Part shown: positions 19,555-28,060 of the stretch, in pieces | Layout of the letters: each line of letters starts with the position of its first letter | Numbering within the stretch: the first letter of the stretch is position 1 | Source: Chthonobacter rhizosphaerae | GTDB lineage: Bacteria; Pseudomonadota; Alphaproteobacteria; Rhizobiales; Pleomorphomonadaceae | Length of the DNA stretch: 64,000 nt | Assembly: GCF_013839525.1 (NCBI RefSeq) | Contig: NZ_JACDIS010000013.1 | Span: 52,637-116,636, forward strand | Reading direction: 5' to 3' | Notes under the pieces: generated by a model | The model's input: the letters and a program-made list of their open reading frames with translations, nothing else | Databases searched by the model: none | Told to the model about the DNA's origin: nothing | Translations under genes and position numbers: made by a program

Positions 19555-20100
19555 TCAGTCGAACGTCTCGTCCGGATAGACGCCCCAGAGCGAGGCCTGG
19601 GCGATCCAGCCGGAGAAGGTCTTGCCCTCCAGCCGGCACCACGTCCCCGAGCATTCCTTGACGTTGGCCTGGACGCCGGGCTCCACCATGGCGGTGACGC
19701 GGGTCGCCTCGTCCGGGTCGGCGTGGAGGTTGATCGCCGTGCGGCTCTTGTCCCACGGGGCGACAAGGGCTGTGCGCACGCCGGTCAGCAGGCTGTGGAA
19801 GACCCAGCCCTCGGCGCCCTCGAAGTCGCGGATCCGCCGCCAGTTCTCGAACTCCTGGGTGACCTCCACCGGAAGGCCGGCGCGCACGTAGCGCCACACC
19901 ACGTCATGCTCGCGACTCGGCCCGCGCCGCACATTCACGGCATCCGACTTCAGGCTGACGAACCGGGGGACGGGCAGGCCGCTCGGGCCCTTCGTGGTGC
20001 CCTGGGCGGACGCGACGGACGGAGCGGCGAGCGCCAGGCAGAGCGCGAGCGGCAGGACGATCTGGAAAAGGAATTTCTGGCGGAACTGCATAGACTTCAT
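19555..20100 (-). CDS. Secreted bacterial SH3-domain protein
   Basis: 181 residues with a signal peptide (about 1-33; basic start, hydrophobic core FLFQIVLPLALCLALAA, cleavage after ASA). Two SH3b-like modules follow: NVRRGPSREHDVVWRYV (about 50-110) with WRRIRDFEGAEGWVFHSLL, and INLHADPDEATRVTAMV (115-175) ending EGKTFSGWIAQASLWGVYPDE. It is exported, probably binding cell-wall material. ATG 20100 was chosen because the signal peptide starts there. Divergent from the D-2-hydroxyacid dehydrogenase, a conserved neighbourhood in Rhizobiales. Confidence 0.85.
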   Translation of the reverse strand: MKSMQFRQKFLFQIVLPLALCLALAAPSVASAQGTTKGPSGLPVPRFVSLKSDAVNVRRGPSREHDVVWRYVRAGLPVEVTQEFENWRRIRDFEGAEGWVFHSLLTGVRTALVAPWDKSRTAINLHADPDEATRVTAMVEPGVQANVKECSGTWCRLEGKTFSGWIAQASLWGVYPDETFD

Positions 20101-20314
20101 ACCGTGCACGGAGCCGCTGAATTGCGGCGACAAGGCGACGGGCCGGAGGCGCCGGCCCGGCCTGGCGGGACGCCCCCCTGCCATCGCGGGCCGGTTGCCA
20201 TACCCCGCGGATGCGCCTGTTGTCGCAGTTTGTATTCGCCGGTCCTTCTGATAGGAAGACGACTTGGCCGAAGGCCCCGGACCGACCGGGCCCCTTCACT
20301 GTCTCCGACCGCGG

Positions 20315-20329
20315 TTAAGGTTTCATCAA
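20315..20329 (+). promoter_or_regulatory. CtrA-like half-consensus site
   Basis: TTAA-N7-TCAA, one mismatch from the CtrA consensus TTAA-N7-TTAA, about 75 bp upstream of the D-2-hydroxyacid dehydrogenase. Chance occurrence is possible. Confidence 0.2.
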
Positions 20330-20390
20330 CGTTGGTTTCGCGGTCGTTTCCAACGGGCGGGCGCGCCCCGCGAGGAAGGTTCGTCGAGTG

Positions 20391-21377
20391 ATGGCCCGAA
20401 AGAAACCTCTTGTGGTCGTGACGCGCAAGCTGCCGGACATGGTCGAGACCCGGATGCGCGAGCTGTTCGAGACGCGGCTCAGCCATGAGGACCGGCCGCT
20501 GACCCAGGCCGAGCTGGTGGAGGCGGTGCGGACCGCCGACGTGCTGGTGCCGACCGTGACGGACCGGATCGACGCGGGCGTGCTCAGCCAAGCGGGCCCG
20601 AACCTCCGTCTCATCGCCAACTTCGGCAACGGCGTCGACAACATCGACGTGGACACGGCGACCGCCCGCGGCATCACGGTGACCAATACGCCCGGCGTCC
20701 TCACCGAGGACACCGCCGACATGACCATGGCGCTGATCCTGGCGGTGCCCCGGCGGATCGCCCAGGGCATCAAGGTGATCGAGCGGGAGGAATGGCACGG
20801 CTGGTCACCCACCTGGATGCTGGGTCATCGGATCTGGGGCAAGCGCCTCGGCATCATCGGCATGGGCCGGATCGGCCAGGCGGTGGCCCGCCGGGCGCTC
20901 GCCTTCGGCATGTCGATCCACTACCACAACCGCCGCAGGCTGCCGGCCGAGATCGAGGAGAAGCACGAGGCCACCTGGTGGGAAAGTCTCGACCAGATGC
21001 TCGCCCGCATGGACGTGATCTCCATCCACTGCCCGCACACGCCGGGCACCTACCATCTCCTGTCGGCGCGTCGCCTGAAGCTTCTGAAGAAGGAAGCCTA
21101 TGTGGTGAACACCGCCCGCGGCGAGGTGCTGGACGAGAACGCCCTCGCCCGCATGCTGGAGGCGGGCGAGCTCGCCGGGGCGGGCCTCGACGTGTTCGAG
21201 CACGAGCCGGCGGTGAACCCCAAGCTGGTGAAGTCCGACCGGGTGGTGCTCCTGCCGCACATGGGCTCGGCCACCATCGAGGGCCGCATCGACATGGGCG
21301 AGAAGGTCATCATCAACATCAAGACCTTCATGGACGGCCACCGGCCGCCCGACCGGGTGCTTCCGTCGATGCTGTGA
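20391..21377 (+). CDS. D-isomer-specific 2-hydroxyacid dehydrogenase (glyoxylate/hydroxypyruvate reductase type)
   Basis: About 328 residues. The NAD(P)-binding Rossmann motif GMGRIGQAVARRA lies near 155-167. The catalytic Arg (NTARGEVLDENAL), Glu (DVFEHEP) and His (LLPHMGSATIEGR) are all intact. The family reduces glyoxylate, hydroxypyruvate or related 2-oxoacids. The start is GTG 20388 or ATG 20391, adjacent codons behind GAGGAAGG; I list ATG. The last 29 codons and stop are copied again immediately downstream in a tandem array, so the gene end has been involved in a local duplication, but the gene itself is full length. Confidence 0.92.
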   Translation: MARKKPLVVVTRKLPDMVETRMRELFETRLSHEDRPLTQAELVEAVRTADVLVPTVTDRIDAGVLSQAGPNLRLIANFGNGVDNIDVDTATARGITVTNTPGVLTEDTADMTMALILAVPRRIAQGIKVIEREEWHGWSPTWMLGHRIWGKRLGIIGMGRIGQAVARRALAFGMSIHYHNRRRLPAEIEEKHEATWWESLDQMLARMDVISIHCPHTPGTYHLLSARRLKLLKKEAYVVNTARGEVLDENALARMLEAGELAGAGLDVFEHEPAVNPKLVKSDRVVLLPHMGSATIEGRIDMGEKVIINIKTFMDGHRPPDRVLPSML

Positions 21378-21600
21378 GGGAAGGTAGGCGGTATTCGGCA
21401 GTCGGCAGTCGGCAGTCGGAACGTGGTGCCCTGGGCCACCGCCTCGACATGGGCGAGAAGGTCATCATCAACATCAGGACCTTCATGGACGGCCACCGGC
21501 CACCCGACCGGGTGCTGCCGTCGATGCTGTGAAGAAGGTTGGCGGTATTCGGTAGTCGGCAGTCGGCAGTCGGAACGTGGTGTCCTGGGCCACCGCCTCG
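21289..21600 (+). repeat. Tandem duplication of the dehydrogenase 3' end, period 154-155 bp
   Basis: The unit starts at TCGACATGGGCGAG, covers the last 29 codons and stop of the dehydrogenase gene, then a heptamer stretch and the sequence GGAACGTGGTGYCCTGGGCC. Copies begin at 21289 and 21444; a third begins at 21598 but is cut after six bases. The second copy differs by a few substitutions (including K to R) and is not a gene. Confidence 0.85.
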
Positions 21601-21642
21601 ACCTTCCTACTGCCGACTGCCGACTGCCTACTCCCGACTGCC
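21393..21642. repeat. GGCAGTC heptamer repeats in direct and inverted orientation
   Basis: Three to four copies of GGCAGTC follow the gene end at 21397-21419 and again at 21551-21573 (one GGTAGTC variant); the complement GACTGCC/GACTGCC runs at 21608-21642. The inverted sets could pair into a long hairpin. Such GTCGGCA heptamers are a recurring dispersed repeat in bacterial genomes; origin unknown. Confidence 0.75.
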
Positions 21643-22128
21643 TCACGACCGAGCGACCTGGTCCAACGGCAGGGTCCCCATCGACTTCACCGTGTTGAGA
21701 ACGAAGTTGCTCCGGATGTCCTTCACGCCCGGGAGCTTCAGGAGCGTGTCGAGGAGCAGGCGCTCATAGGCGGCGAGGTCCGGCAGGACGATCTGAAGCA
21801 GGAAATCCGATTCGCCGGAGACCAGATGGCAGGACACCACCTGGGGCAAGGCCGCGACCGCCTCCCGGAAGGCGGTCGCGTGGGCGTCGTCGTGACGGTC
21901 CACCTTGATACCGACGAAGACCGTGAGACCGAGCCCGATGGCCGTCCGGTCGAGGAGCGCCCGGTAGTCCGTGATGACGCCGGCCTCCTCCAGAAGGCGC
22001 ACCCGCCGCAGGCATGGGGAGGGCGACAGGCCCACCTCGGCGGCGAGGTCCACGTTGGAGAGCCGGGCGTCGCGCTGGAGGGCGGAGAGGATGCGGCGGT
22101 CGATGGCGTCGAGAGGCAGATTTGGCAT
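21643..22128 (-). CDS. Lrp/AsnC family transcriptional regulator
   Basis: 161 residues. N-terminal helix-turn-helix (5-60): LDAIDRRILSALQRDARLSNVDLAAEVGLSPSPCLRRV, then the RAM effector domain (65-150) with the ligand-loop region SGESDFLLQIVLPD. It is divergent from a LysE-type exporter, the usual layout for a regulator of amino acid export responding to its substrate. The stop codon lies at the edge of the heptamer repeat array. Confidence 0.92.
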   Translation of the reverse strand: MPNLPLDAIDRRILSALQRDARLSNVDLAAEVGLSPSPCLRRVRLLEEAGVITDYRALLDRTAIGLGLTVFVGIKVDRHDDAHATAFREAVAALPQVVSCHLVSGESDFLLQIVLPDLAAYERLLLDTLLKLPGVKDIRSNFVLNTVKSMGTLPLDQVARS

Positions 22129-22286
22129 GATCGCGACGTGGAACCTAGGTAGACATCCTGTTCGTTGCGCATTCTAGGCTCTTTGATACCCACATCGCAA
22201 GGACATGCCAGCTGCTCCGGGCCTATCTTGAGGGCTCGCCGGATCGCCACCGTCCAGAGGTCCGGCTGTCGCGGAGACCTCGCGCC

Positions 22287-22919
22287 ATGTTCGGCCTTGC
22301 CCTTGACCAGCTTTCGCTCTTCGTGACGGCTCTCGCCGTCGTCTATCTCGTGCCCGGCCCGGACATGATCCTGGTTCTGCAGACAGGCGCGGCCCGGGGC
22401 CGGTCGGCGGCCCTCGCCGTGGCGGCAGGGCTTGCGGTCGCGCGGGCGAGCCATGTGGCGCTCTCCGCCGTCGGCCTCGCTGCCCTGATCCAGGCTTCGG
22501 ACCTCGCCTACGAGGCGGTGCGCCACGCCGGCGCGGCCTACCTCGTCTACCTCGGCGTGAAGCTGCTGCGGGCGCCTTCGCTGCGGATCGCGGCGGACGC
22601 GCCGGAGATCGCGGCCCTGTCCCATGCGGAGGCCTTCAGGGCCGGGCTCCTCACCAACCTGATGAACCCGAAGGCGCTGCTCTTCTGCTCCATCCTGCTG
22701 CCGCAGTTCGTTCACCCGGAGGCGGGACCGACGGCGCCCCAGTTCGCCGCGCTGGGGCTGCTGCTGGTCTTGACGGGCCTGCTGTTCGATCTGGTGTTCG
22801 CCGCGCTCGGCGATCGGATCGGCGCGGCGGTCCATGGATCACGATGGGCGGAACGCGCCGAGCGATGGCTGTTCGGCTCGTTGCTGATCGCGTTCGGCGT
22901 CAGGCTCGCGTGGGCCTGA
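22287..22919 (+). CDS. LysE/RhtB family amino acid exporter
   Basis: 210 residues with six predicted helices. The RhtB/LysE signature VVYLVPGPDMILVLQTGAARGR sits at the first helix and LLTNLMNPKALLFCSILLPQF in the middle. It exports amino acids or derivatives across the inner membrane. Divergent AsnC-type regulator 158 bp away is the probable controller. Substrate cannot be read from sequence. Confidence 0.92.
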   Translation: MFGLALDQLSLFVTALAVVYLVPGPDMILVLQTGAARGRSAALAVAAGLAVARASHVALSAVGLAALIQASDLAYEAVRHAGAAYLVYLGVKLLRAPSLRIAADAPEIAALSHAEAFRAGLLTNLMNPKALLFCSILLPQFVHPEAGPTAPQFAALGLLLVLTGLLFDLVFAALGDRIGAAVHGSRWAERAERWLFGSLLIAFGVRLAWA

Positions 22920-22922
22920 GCG

Positions 22923-23684
22923 TCAGGCGGCGGAAGTCCGGGCGGCCTTGTAGCGGACCGTCTCGAAGCGCATTGAGAGCGCGTCGATCAGAAGAAGCCG
23001 GCCGACGAGCGGCTCGCCGATGCCGCAGAGAAGCTTGATCACCTCCATGGCCTGGAGCGAGCCGACGATCCCCGGCAGGGCGCCGATGACGCCGGCCTCG
23101 GCGCACGTGGGCACGGTGCCGGGCGGCGGGGCTTCGGGGAAGAGATCCCGGTATCCGGGGTTGGGCCGTCCGTCCGGCCCGGTCTCGTAGGGCAGAAGCG
23201 TGGTGAGCGAGCCGTCGAAGGTGCCGATGGCGCCGCTGACGAGCGGTCGGCGCTCCGCCGCGCAGGTGTCCGCCAGGAGATAGCGGGTGGTGAAGTTGTC
23301 GGACCCGTCCACGACCACGTCGAAGGGGCGGACGAGATCCGCGGCGTTGTCGGCCGTCAGTCGGACCGGGTAAGCCTCCACCGCCACATGCGGGTTGATC
23401 GCCCGCACGGCCTCGGCGGCGCTCTCCACCTTGGACCGGCCGATGGAGCCGGTGTCGTGGATGACCTGCCGCTGCAGATTCGACAGGGAGACGGTGTCGT
23501 CGTCCACCAGGCCGAGCGTGCCCACCCCGGCGGCCGCCAGATACTGGATCACCGGCGCGCCAAGACCACCGGCGCCGACGACCATCACCCGCGCGGCCTT
23601 GAGCTTCTGCTGCCCCGGTCCGCCCACCTCCCGAAGGATGATGTGGCGGGCATAGCGTTCGATCTCGATGGAGGAGAGGGTCAT
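22923..23684 (-). CDS. moeB: MoeB/HesA/ThiF-family adenylyltransferase without zinc cysteines
   Basis: 253 residues. It should activate the C-terminal glycine of a ubiquitin-like sulfur carrier (MoaD or ThiS) by adenylation. Rossmann ATP site GAGGLGAPVIQYLAAAGVG (38-56), DDDTVSLSNLQRQV and catalytic-region cysteine VPTCAEAGVIGALPG are intact. Both zinc-binding CxxC pairs of E. coli MoeB are missing: the first is PGYRDLF here, and the C-terminus RYKAARTSAA has no second pair. ATG 23684 starts seven bases after vapC, so the two are co-transcribed. MoeB versus ThiF function is undecided. Confidence 0.85.
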   Translation of the reverse strand: MTLSSIEIERYARHIILREVGGPGQQKLKAARVMVVGAGGLGAPVIQYLAAAGVGTLGLVDDDTVSLSNLQRQVIHDTGSIGRSKVESAAEAVRAINPHVAVEAYPVRLTADNAADLVRPFDVVVDGSDNFTTRYLLADTCAAERRPLVSGAIGTFDGSLTTLLPYETGPDGRPNPGYRDLFPEAPPPGTVPTCAEAGVIGALPGIVGSLQAMEVIKLLCGIGEPLVGRLLLIDALSMRFETVRYKAARTSAA

Positions 23685-23691
23685 TGGCGTC

Positions 23692-24111
23692 TCAGGTGTC
23701 CGAGAGCAGGAAAATGGCCACGCCTCGACGTCTCGCGGCGGCAAGAAGGTCGCGATCCTTGCTCGCCAGCGGACGGCCGCTCCTGAGAGCCACGTCCAGG
23801 TAAGCGGCGTCATAGACCGTCAGGTGCTCCATGCGCGCCAGATCGACAAGGCCCGCCAGACTGGAGACGTCCGGTTCGACGGTGATCGGCAACGTCTTCA
23901 GCCGGCGGATCAAGGCCTCTGAGGCACCGGGGTCGATCCGGCGGCGCCGTTCCGCCTGCAGGAGGACGTTGGCAACTTCCAGCAAGAACAGGGGCGGAAC
24001 GATCGCGCCGTACGCTTCCACATGCGCCAACAGCCGATCGGAAGCCGGTGTCGCCTCGTCGCTGAAGCACCAGCAGAGAGCGGCCGAGCAATCAAGAACC
24101 ACCACGTTCAA
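23692..24111 (-). CDS. vapC: VapC-type PIN-domain toxin ribonuclease
   Basis: 139 residues. The PIN-domain acidic set is visible: Asp in VVLDCSAAL, Glu in LEVANVL, Asp in LTVYDAAYLDVALR and Asp in ASKDRDL. VapC toxins cleave tRNA or rRNA when free of antitoxin. The start overlaps the upstream antitoxin stop by four bases (ATGA). The pair sits between hslU and moeB on the same strand. Confidence 0.92.
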   Translation of the reverse strand: MNVVVLDCSAALCWCFSDEATPASDRLLAHVEAYGAIVPPLFLLEVANVLLQAERRRRIDPGASEALIRRLKTLPITVEPDVSSLAGLVDLARMEHLTVYDAAYLDVALRSGRPLASKDRDLLAAARRRGVAIFLLSDT

Positions 24112-24371
24112 CGTCGCCCCTCATCCCGCAGCGCCTTCCAGTCGAGACCGTCGAGCGTTGCACCCGCGCGCAAGCGCCGGAACGCGCGCACGGCTTCAGA
24201 TGCTTCGGGGTCCACGGTCGGCCCGCTCGCCTCTTTACCTGCGGACAGGACAGACACGAGCCGTGCGACGACCATGCCGTTCTTCTCGATCCACACCTCC
24301 TCACCTTGCTCCACACGGTCGAGAAAGGTGGCGCTGTCCCTGGCGAAGTCCTCGGCGGCGACCCTGATCAT
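24108..24371 (-). CDS. vapB: VapB/Phd-like antitoxin
   Basis: 87 residues. The N-terminal part (FARDSATFLDRVEQGEEVWIEK-type sequence, VVARLVSV) resembles Phd/YefM antitoxins, a swapped-hairpin DNA-binding fold with the dimer arm; the C-terminal part FRRLRAGATLDGLDWKALRDEGRR would wrap the PIN toxin. It leads the TA pair and starts 46 bp after hslU. Family is moderately clear; pairing with vapC is clear from overlap. Confidence 0.85.
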   Translation of the reverse strand: MIRVAAEDFARDSATFLDRVEQGEEVWIEKNGMVVARLVSVLSAGKEASGPTVDPEASEAVRAFRRLRAGATLDGLDWKALRDEGRR

Positions 24372-24417
24372 CGGCCCACTCCCTTTGAACCAAACATAGT
24401 CGCCGCCGCGGGTCTTG

Positions 24418-25722
24418 TCACAGGATGAAGCGGCTGAGGTCCGTGTTCTTGGCGAGGTCGCCGAGGGCGGACCGGACGAAGGCGGCGTCGACCACCACCG
24501 TCTGGCCGGACCGGTCCGGGGCGTTGAACGAGATGTCGTCCAGGATCCGCTCCATCACGGTCTGCAGCCGGCGGGCGCCGATGTTCTCCACAGTGGCGTT
24601 CACCTCCACGGCGACGCCGGCGATCTCGTCGATGGCGTCCTCGGCGAACTCCAGCGTCACGCCCTCCGTGGCCATCAGCGCCACATACTGCTTGATGAGG
24701 CTCGCCTCCGGCTCGGTCAGGATGCGGCGGAAGTCGTCCCGCTCCAGGGGTCTCAACTCCACCCGGATCGGCAGGCGGCCCTGCAGCTCCGGCAGGAGGT
24801 CGGACGGCTTGGCCACGTGGAAGGCGCCGGATGCGATGAAGAGGATGTGGTCCGTCTTCACCGGGCCGTACTTGGTGGAGACGGTCGTGCCCTCGATCAG
24901 CGGCAGCAGGTCGCGCTGCACGCCCTCGCGGGACACGTCGCCGCCGATCCGGCCGTCGCGGGCGCAGATCTTGTCGATCTCGTCCAGGAAGACGATGCCG
25001 TTGTTCTCCACCACGTTGATGGCCTCCTGGACGATCTGGTCCTGGTCGAGGAGCTTGTCGCTCTCCTCCTGGATCAGGAGTTCGTAGGAGTCCTTCACGG
25101 TCACGCGGCGGGTCTTCTTCTGCCCGCCCATCATCTTCGACATCATGTCCTGGAGGTTCATGACGCCGATGGAGCCACCCGGCATGCCGGGGATCTCGAA
25201 GCTGGCCGGCCCGCCCGAGCTGGCGACCTGGACCTCGATCTCCTTGTCGTCCAGAAGGCCGTCGCGCAGCTTCTTGCGGAAGCTGTCGCGGGTGGCCGGG
25301 CTCGACGAGGCGCCCACGAGGGCGTCCAGCACCCGCTCCTCGGCCTGGAGGTGGGCTTTGGCGCGCACGTCCTTGCGGCGGTTCTCCTTCACGAGGCCGA
25401 TGGAGGCCTCCAGGAGGTCGCGGACGATCTGCTCCACGTCGCGGCCCACATAGCCGACTTCGGTGAACTTGGTGGCTTCCACCTTGATGAAGGGCGCGTT
25501 GGCGAGCTTGGCGAGGCGGCGGGAGATCTCCGTCTTGCCGACGCCGGTCGGGCCGATCATCAGGATGTTCTTCGGCAGCACCTCCTCGCGCAGCGACCCG
25601 TCCAGCTGCAGGCGGCGCCAGCGGTTGCGGAGCGCGACGGCCACGGCGCGCTTGGCGTCCTTCTGGCCGACGATGTAGCGGTCGAGTTCCGAGACGATCT
25701 CCCGGGGCGAAAAATCGGTCAT
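24418..25722 (-). CDS. hslU: HslU ATPase subunit of HslUV protease
   Basis: 434 residues, the usual length. AAA+ unfoldase that feeds proteins to HslV. Seen are N-terminal [16 protein letters not shown], Walker [10 protein letters not shown] (about 58-66), GYVGRDV pore-loop motif, an I-domain insertion (about 110-230), Walker [11 protein letters not shown], and the sensor-2 [14 protein letters not shown]. The C-terminal end DLSRFIL docks into HslV. It starts 17 bp after hslV. Start at ATG 25722; the frame upstream runs antisense through hslV and was rejected. Confidence 0.97.
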   Translation of the reverse strand: MTDFSPREIVSELDRYIVGQKDAKRAVAVALRNRWRRLQLDGSLREEVLPKNILMIGPTGVGKTEISRRLAKLANAPFIKVEATKFTEVGYVGRDVEQIVRDLLEASIGLVKENRRKDVRAKAHLQAEERVLDALVGASSSPATRDSFRKKLRDGLLDDKEIEVQVASSGGPASFEIPGMPGGSIGVMNLQDMMSKMMGGQKKTRRVTVKDSYELLIQEESDKLLDQDQIVQEAINVVENNGIVFLDEIDKICARDGRIGGDVSREGVQRDLLPLIEGTTVSTKYGPVKTDHILFIASGAFHVAKPSDLLPELQGRLPIRVELRPLERDDFRRILTEPEASLIKQYVALMATEGVTLEFAEDAIDEIAGVAVEVNATVENIGARRLQTVMERILDDISFNAPDRSGQTVVVDAAFVRSALGDLAKNTDLSRFIL

Positions 25723-25739
25723 GGCGTGTCCTCGGGCGA

Positions 25740-26300
25740 TCAGCGGGCGGCGTCGAGCTTTTCGAGCGTGACGCTCTCGTTGGTGTAGACGCAGATCTCG
25801 GCGGCGATCTTCATCGCCCGGCGGGCGATGGTCTCCGCGTCGAGATCGGTGTCCACCAGGGCGCGGGCGGCGGCGAGGGCGTAGTTGCCTCCCGACCCGA
25901 TGGCCGCCACGCCGTGCTCCGGCTCCAGCACGTCGCCGGTGCCGGTGAGGACGAGGCTGGTGGACTTGTCCGCCACGATCATCATGGCCTCCAGGCGCCG
26001 CAGGTAGCGGTCCGTGCGCCAGTCCTTGGCGAGTTCCACGCAGGCGCGGGTGAGCTGGCCCGGGTACTGCTCCAGCTTGGCCTCCAGCCGCTCGAACAGC
26101 GTGAAGGCGTCGGCGGTCGCGCCGGCGAAGCCCGCGATCACGTCGCCCTTGCCGAGCGGACGGACCTTGCGGGCGGTGTGCTTGATCACGGTGGCGCCGA
26201 GGCTCACCTGGCCGTCGCCGGCGACGACGACCGTGCCGCCCTTGCGCACGGTCACGATGGTCGTGCCGTGCCAGGTGGGCAGCGTGTTCTGGTCTGACAT
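25740..26300 (-). CDS. hslV: HslV peptidase subunit of HslUV protease
   Basis: 186 residues. A proteasome-like N-terminal threonine peptidase: the precursor start [11 protein letters not shown] precedes [10 protein letters not shown], whose first Thr becomes the nucleophile. KVRPLG (Lys33 type) and the [11 protein letters not shown] segment are conserved. ATG 26300 is preferred to the TTG one codon earlier. It is first in the hslV-hslU-vapB-vapC-moeB run. Confidence 0.97.
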   Translation of the reverse strand: MSDQNTLPTWHGTTIVTVRKGGTVVVAGDGQVSLGATVIKHTARKVRPLGKGDVIAGFAGATADAFTLFERLEAKLEQYPGQLTRACVELAKDWRTDRYLRRLEAMMIVADKSTSLVLTGTGDVLEPEHGVAAIGSGGNYALAAARALVDTDLDAETIARRAMKIAAEICVYTNESVTLEKLDAAR

Positions 26301-26367
26301 CAAAAGCTCCTTGTTCAGCGGGCCCTCGCCGGTCCGAAGCCCCGGCGGGGTCCCCCGTCAGGCGCTT

Positions 26368-26395
26368 TATGTATGCGCCGCGACCGTCTATGCAA
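26368..26395 (-). promoter_or_regulatory. Candidate promoter of hslVU
   Basis: Read on the minus strand: TTGCAT (26390-26395), a 16-base spacer and TACATA (26368-26373), 68 bp upstream of hslV. A heat-shock sigma-factor promoter might be expected, but the elements look sigma-70 like. Confidence 0.4.
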
Positions 26396-26442
26396 TCGTC
26401 CGGACCCGCCGCGCCTTCCAAGGACCGCCCCAAGGATCATCC

Positions 26443-27324
26443 ATGCGCCTTTTCGTCTTCGGCCTCGGCTATTCGGCCCTCGCCTTCGTGCGCCGCAACC
26501 GCGCCCGTTTCAGCTGGATCGGCGGCACCACCCGCTCGGCCGAGAAGGCCGAGGCGCTGGCGGCCGACGGCATCGAACCCTTCCTGTTCGACGGAACCGC
26601 GCCCGGCGCGGGCGTCTCGGCGGCGCTCCGGGAGGCGCACTTCGTCCTGCAGTCGATCGCCCCCGCCGAGGGGGCGGCCGGCACCAACGACCCGGCGCTC
26701 CGGTGGCACGGGGCGGACCTGCAGGTCGGCCGCAAGCCGATGGCCGTCGTCTACCTGTCCACCGTCGGCGTCTATGGCGACCACGGCGGCGCGTGGGTGG
26801 ACGAGCGCACGCGCGTGAAGCCGAAGAGCGCCCGCTCCGTCGCCCGGGTCGCCGCCGAGGAGGCCTGGACCCGCTACGGCGCGGAGAGCGGCGTGCCGAC
26901 CGCGATCCTGAGGCTCTCAGGCATCTACGGCCCCGGCCGCAACGCCTTCGTGAACCTGACGGAGGGGACGGCCAAGCGCCTGGTCAAGCCCGGACAGGTG
27001 TTCAACCGCATCCACGTGGACGACATCGCCGGGGCGATCGGCTGCGCGCTGTTCGGCCGGACGGGCGGCGTGTTCAACATCACCGACGACGAGCCGGCGC
27101 CGCCCCAGGACGTGGTGGCCTACGCGGCCGCCCTGATGGGCGTGGAGCCGCCGCCGGAGCAGGACTTCGCCACCGCCACCCTGTCGCCCATGGCGCGCAG
27201 CTTCTATGGCGAGAACAAGCGCGTGTCGAACGGCCGGAGCAAGCGCGACCTCGGCCTGACGTACGCATACCCGACCTACCGGGCGGCGCTCGACCGGATG
27301 TGGCGGGAGGACACCTGGCGCTGA
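26443..27324 (+). CDS. Extended SDR / NAD-dependent epimerase-dehydratase-like protein
   Basis: 293 residues, YeeZ-like. The nucleotide-binding motif is degenerate (FGLGYSALAFVRR instead of GxxGxxG), the tyrosine region YLSTVGVYGDHGG supplies S and YxxxK-like residues, and LRLSGIYGPGRNAF is typical of atypical SDRs. Substrate unknown. ATG 26443 follows CAAGGA. Divergent from hslV across 142 bp. Confidence 0.85.
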   Translation: MRLFVFGLGYSALAFVRRNRARFSWIGGTTRSAEKAEALAADGIEPFLFDGTAPGAGVSAALREAHFVLQSIAPAEGAAGTNDPALRWHGADLQVGRKPMAVVYLSTVGVYGDHGGAWVDERTRVKPKSARSVARVAAEEAWTRYGAESGVPTAILRLSGIYGPGRNAFVNLTEGTAKRLVKPGQVFNRIHVDDIAGAIGCALFGRTGGVFNITDDEPAPPQDVVAYAAALMGVEPPPEQDFATATLSPMARSFYGENKRVSNGRSKRDLGLTYAYPTYRAALDRMWREDTWR

Positions 27325-27370
27325 CGGCCGTCACGCCGCCGGGGTTCGGGAGACGGCCCCGACGGGCCGG

Positions 27371-27979
27371 TCACCTCGCCGCGCCGGCCGATGCCGTCAC
27401 GGCGAGCCTTTCCATGGGCACCCAGTCGTGAAGGATGCTCCGGCCGGTCCAGTCGGCGGTGAAGACGGCGCCGCCTCCGGCCGGCTGGTCGTGGACGCGG
27501 GAGATTGGCCGACCGGCCATGTGACAGGCGAGGAGCGTGCCCACCGCTCCGTGGCCGACCACGAGCACGCGCCGCCCGTGCGGCTGGGCGAGCGCGCGCT
27601 CCACGGCGGCCACGATCCGCGCCTGGGCGTCCGCCGCCCGCTCCCAGCCCCGCACGCTCTCGGTCGGGGACGCGAAGAACCGGTCCGCCACGGCCTCGAA
27701 CTCGGCCGGCGGCAGGAAGCCGGTGGCGGAGCGGTCGTTCTCGTGCATGGAGCCGTCCACCTCGATCAGCACCCCGAGGGCGTCGGCGACGAGTTCCGCC
27801 GTCTCCACCGCCTTCGCCTCGTCGGAGGAGAGGATCCGGTCGATGCCGGCGAGCCAGCCCGACCGCACCAGCGCCTCCACCCGGGCCCGACCCACGTCCG
27901 AAAGTCCCCACCGCGGTACCGGGACCGCCGGATCGATCCGGACCTGGGGGTGGGTGAGATAGTGGAGGATGCGCGTCAT
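27371..27979 (-). CDS. Histidine phosphatase superfamily protein with altered RHG motif
   Basis: 202 residues. The phosphohistidine motif reads YLTHPQV where most members have LxRHGxT; the histidine is kept but the arginine is Thr. The other conserved parts are SSDEAKAVETAELVA and the second histidine in VLVVGHGAVGTLL. It resembles a subgroup starting with a THP motif, so this may be a family feature and not decay. Cytosolic, substrate unknown. Confidence 0.82.
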   Translation of the reverse strand: MTRILHYLTHPQVRIDPAVPVPRWGLSDVGRARVEALVRSGWLAGIDRILSSDEAKAVETAELVADALGVLIEVDGSMHENDRSATGFLPPAEFEAVADRFFASPTESVRGWERAADAQARIVAAVERALAQPHGRRVLVVGHGAVGTLLACHMAGRPISRVHDQPAGGGAVFTADWTGRSILHDWVPMERLAVTASAGAAR

Positions 27980-28060
27980 GAGGTCGGCGTGTCCGTCGGG
28001 CTGCGTCTGCCGCCACCGTCGCCGGGGTCGATGACGCCAGCATGACGGCGCGGTGACGGG

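Noticed and set aside
21393..21642. CRISPR-like array
   Set aside because: Heptamer units are contiguous, without unique spacers, and the longer 154-155 bp unit is a duplicated gene end.
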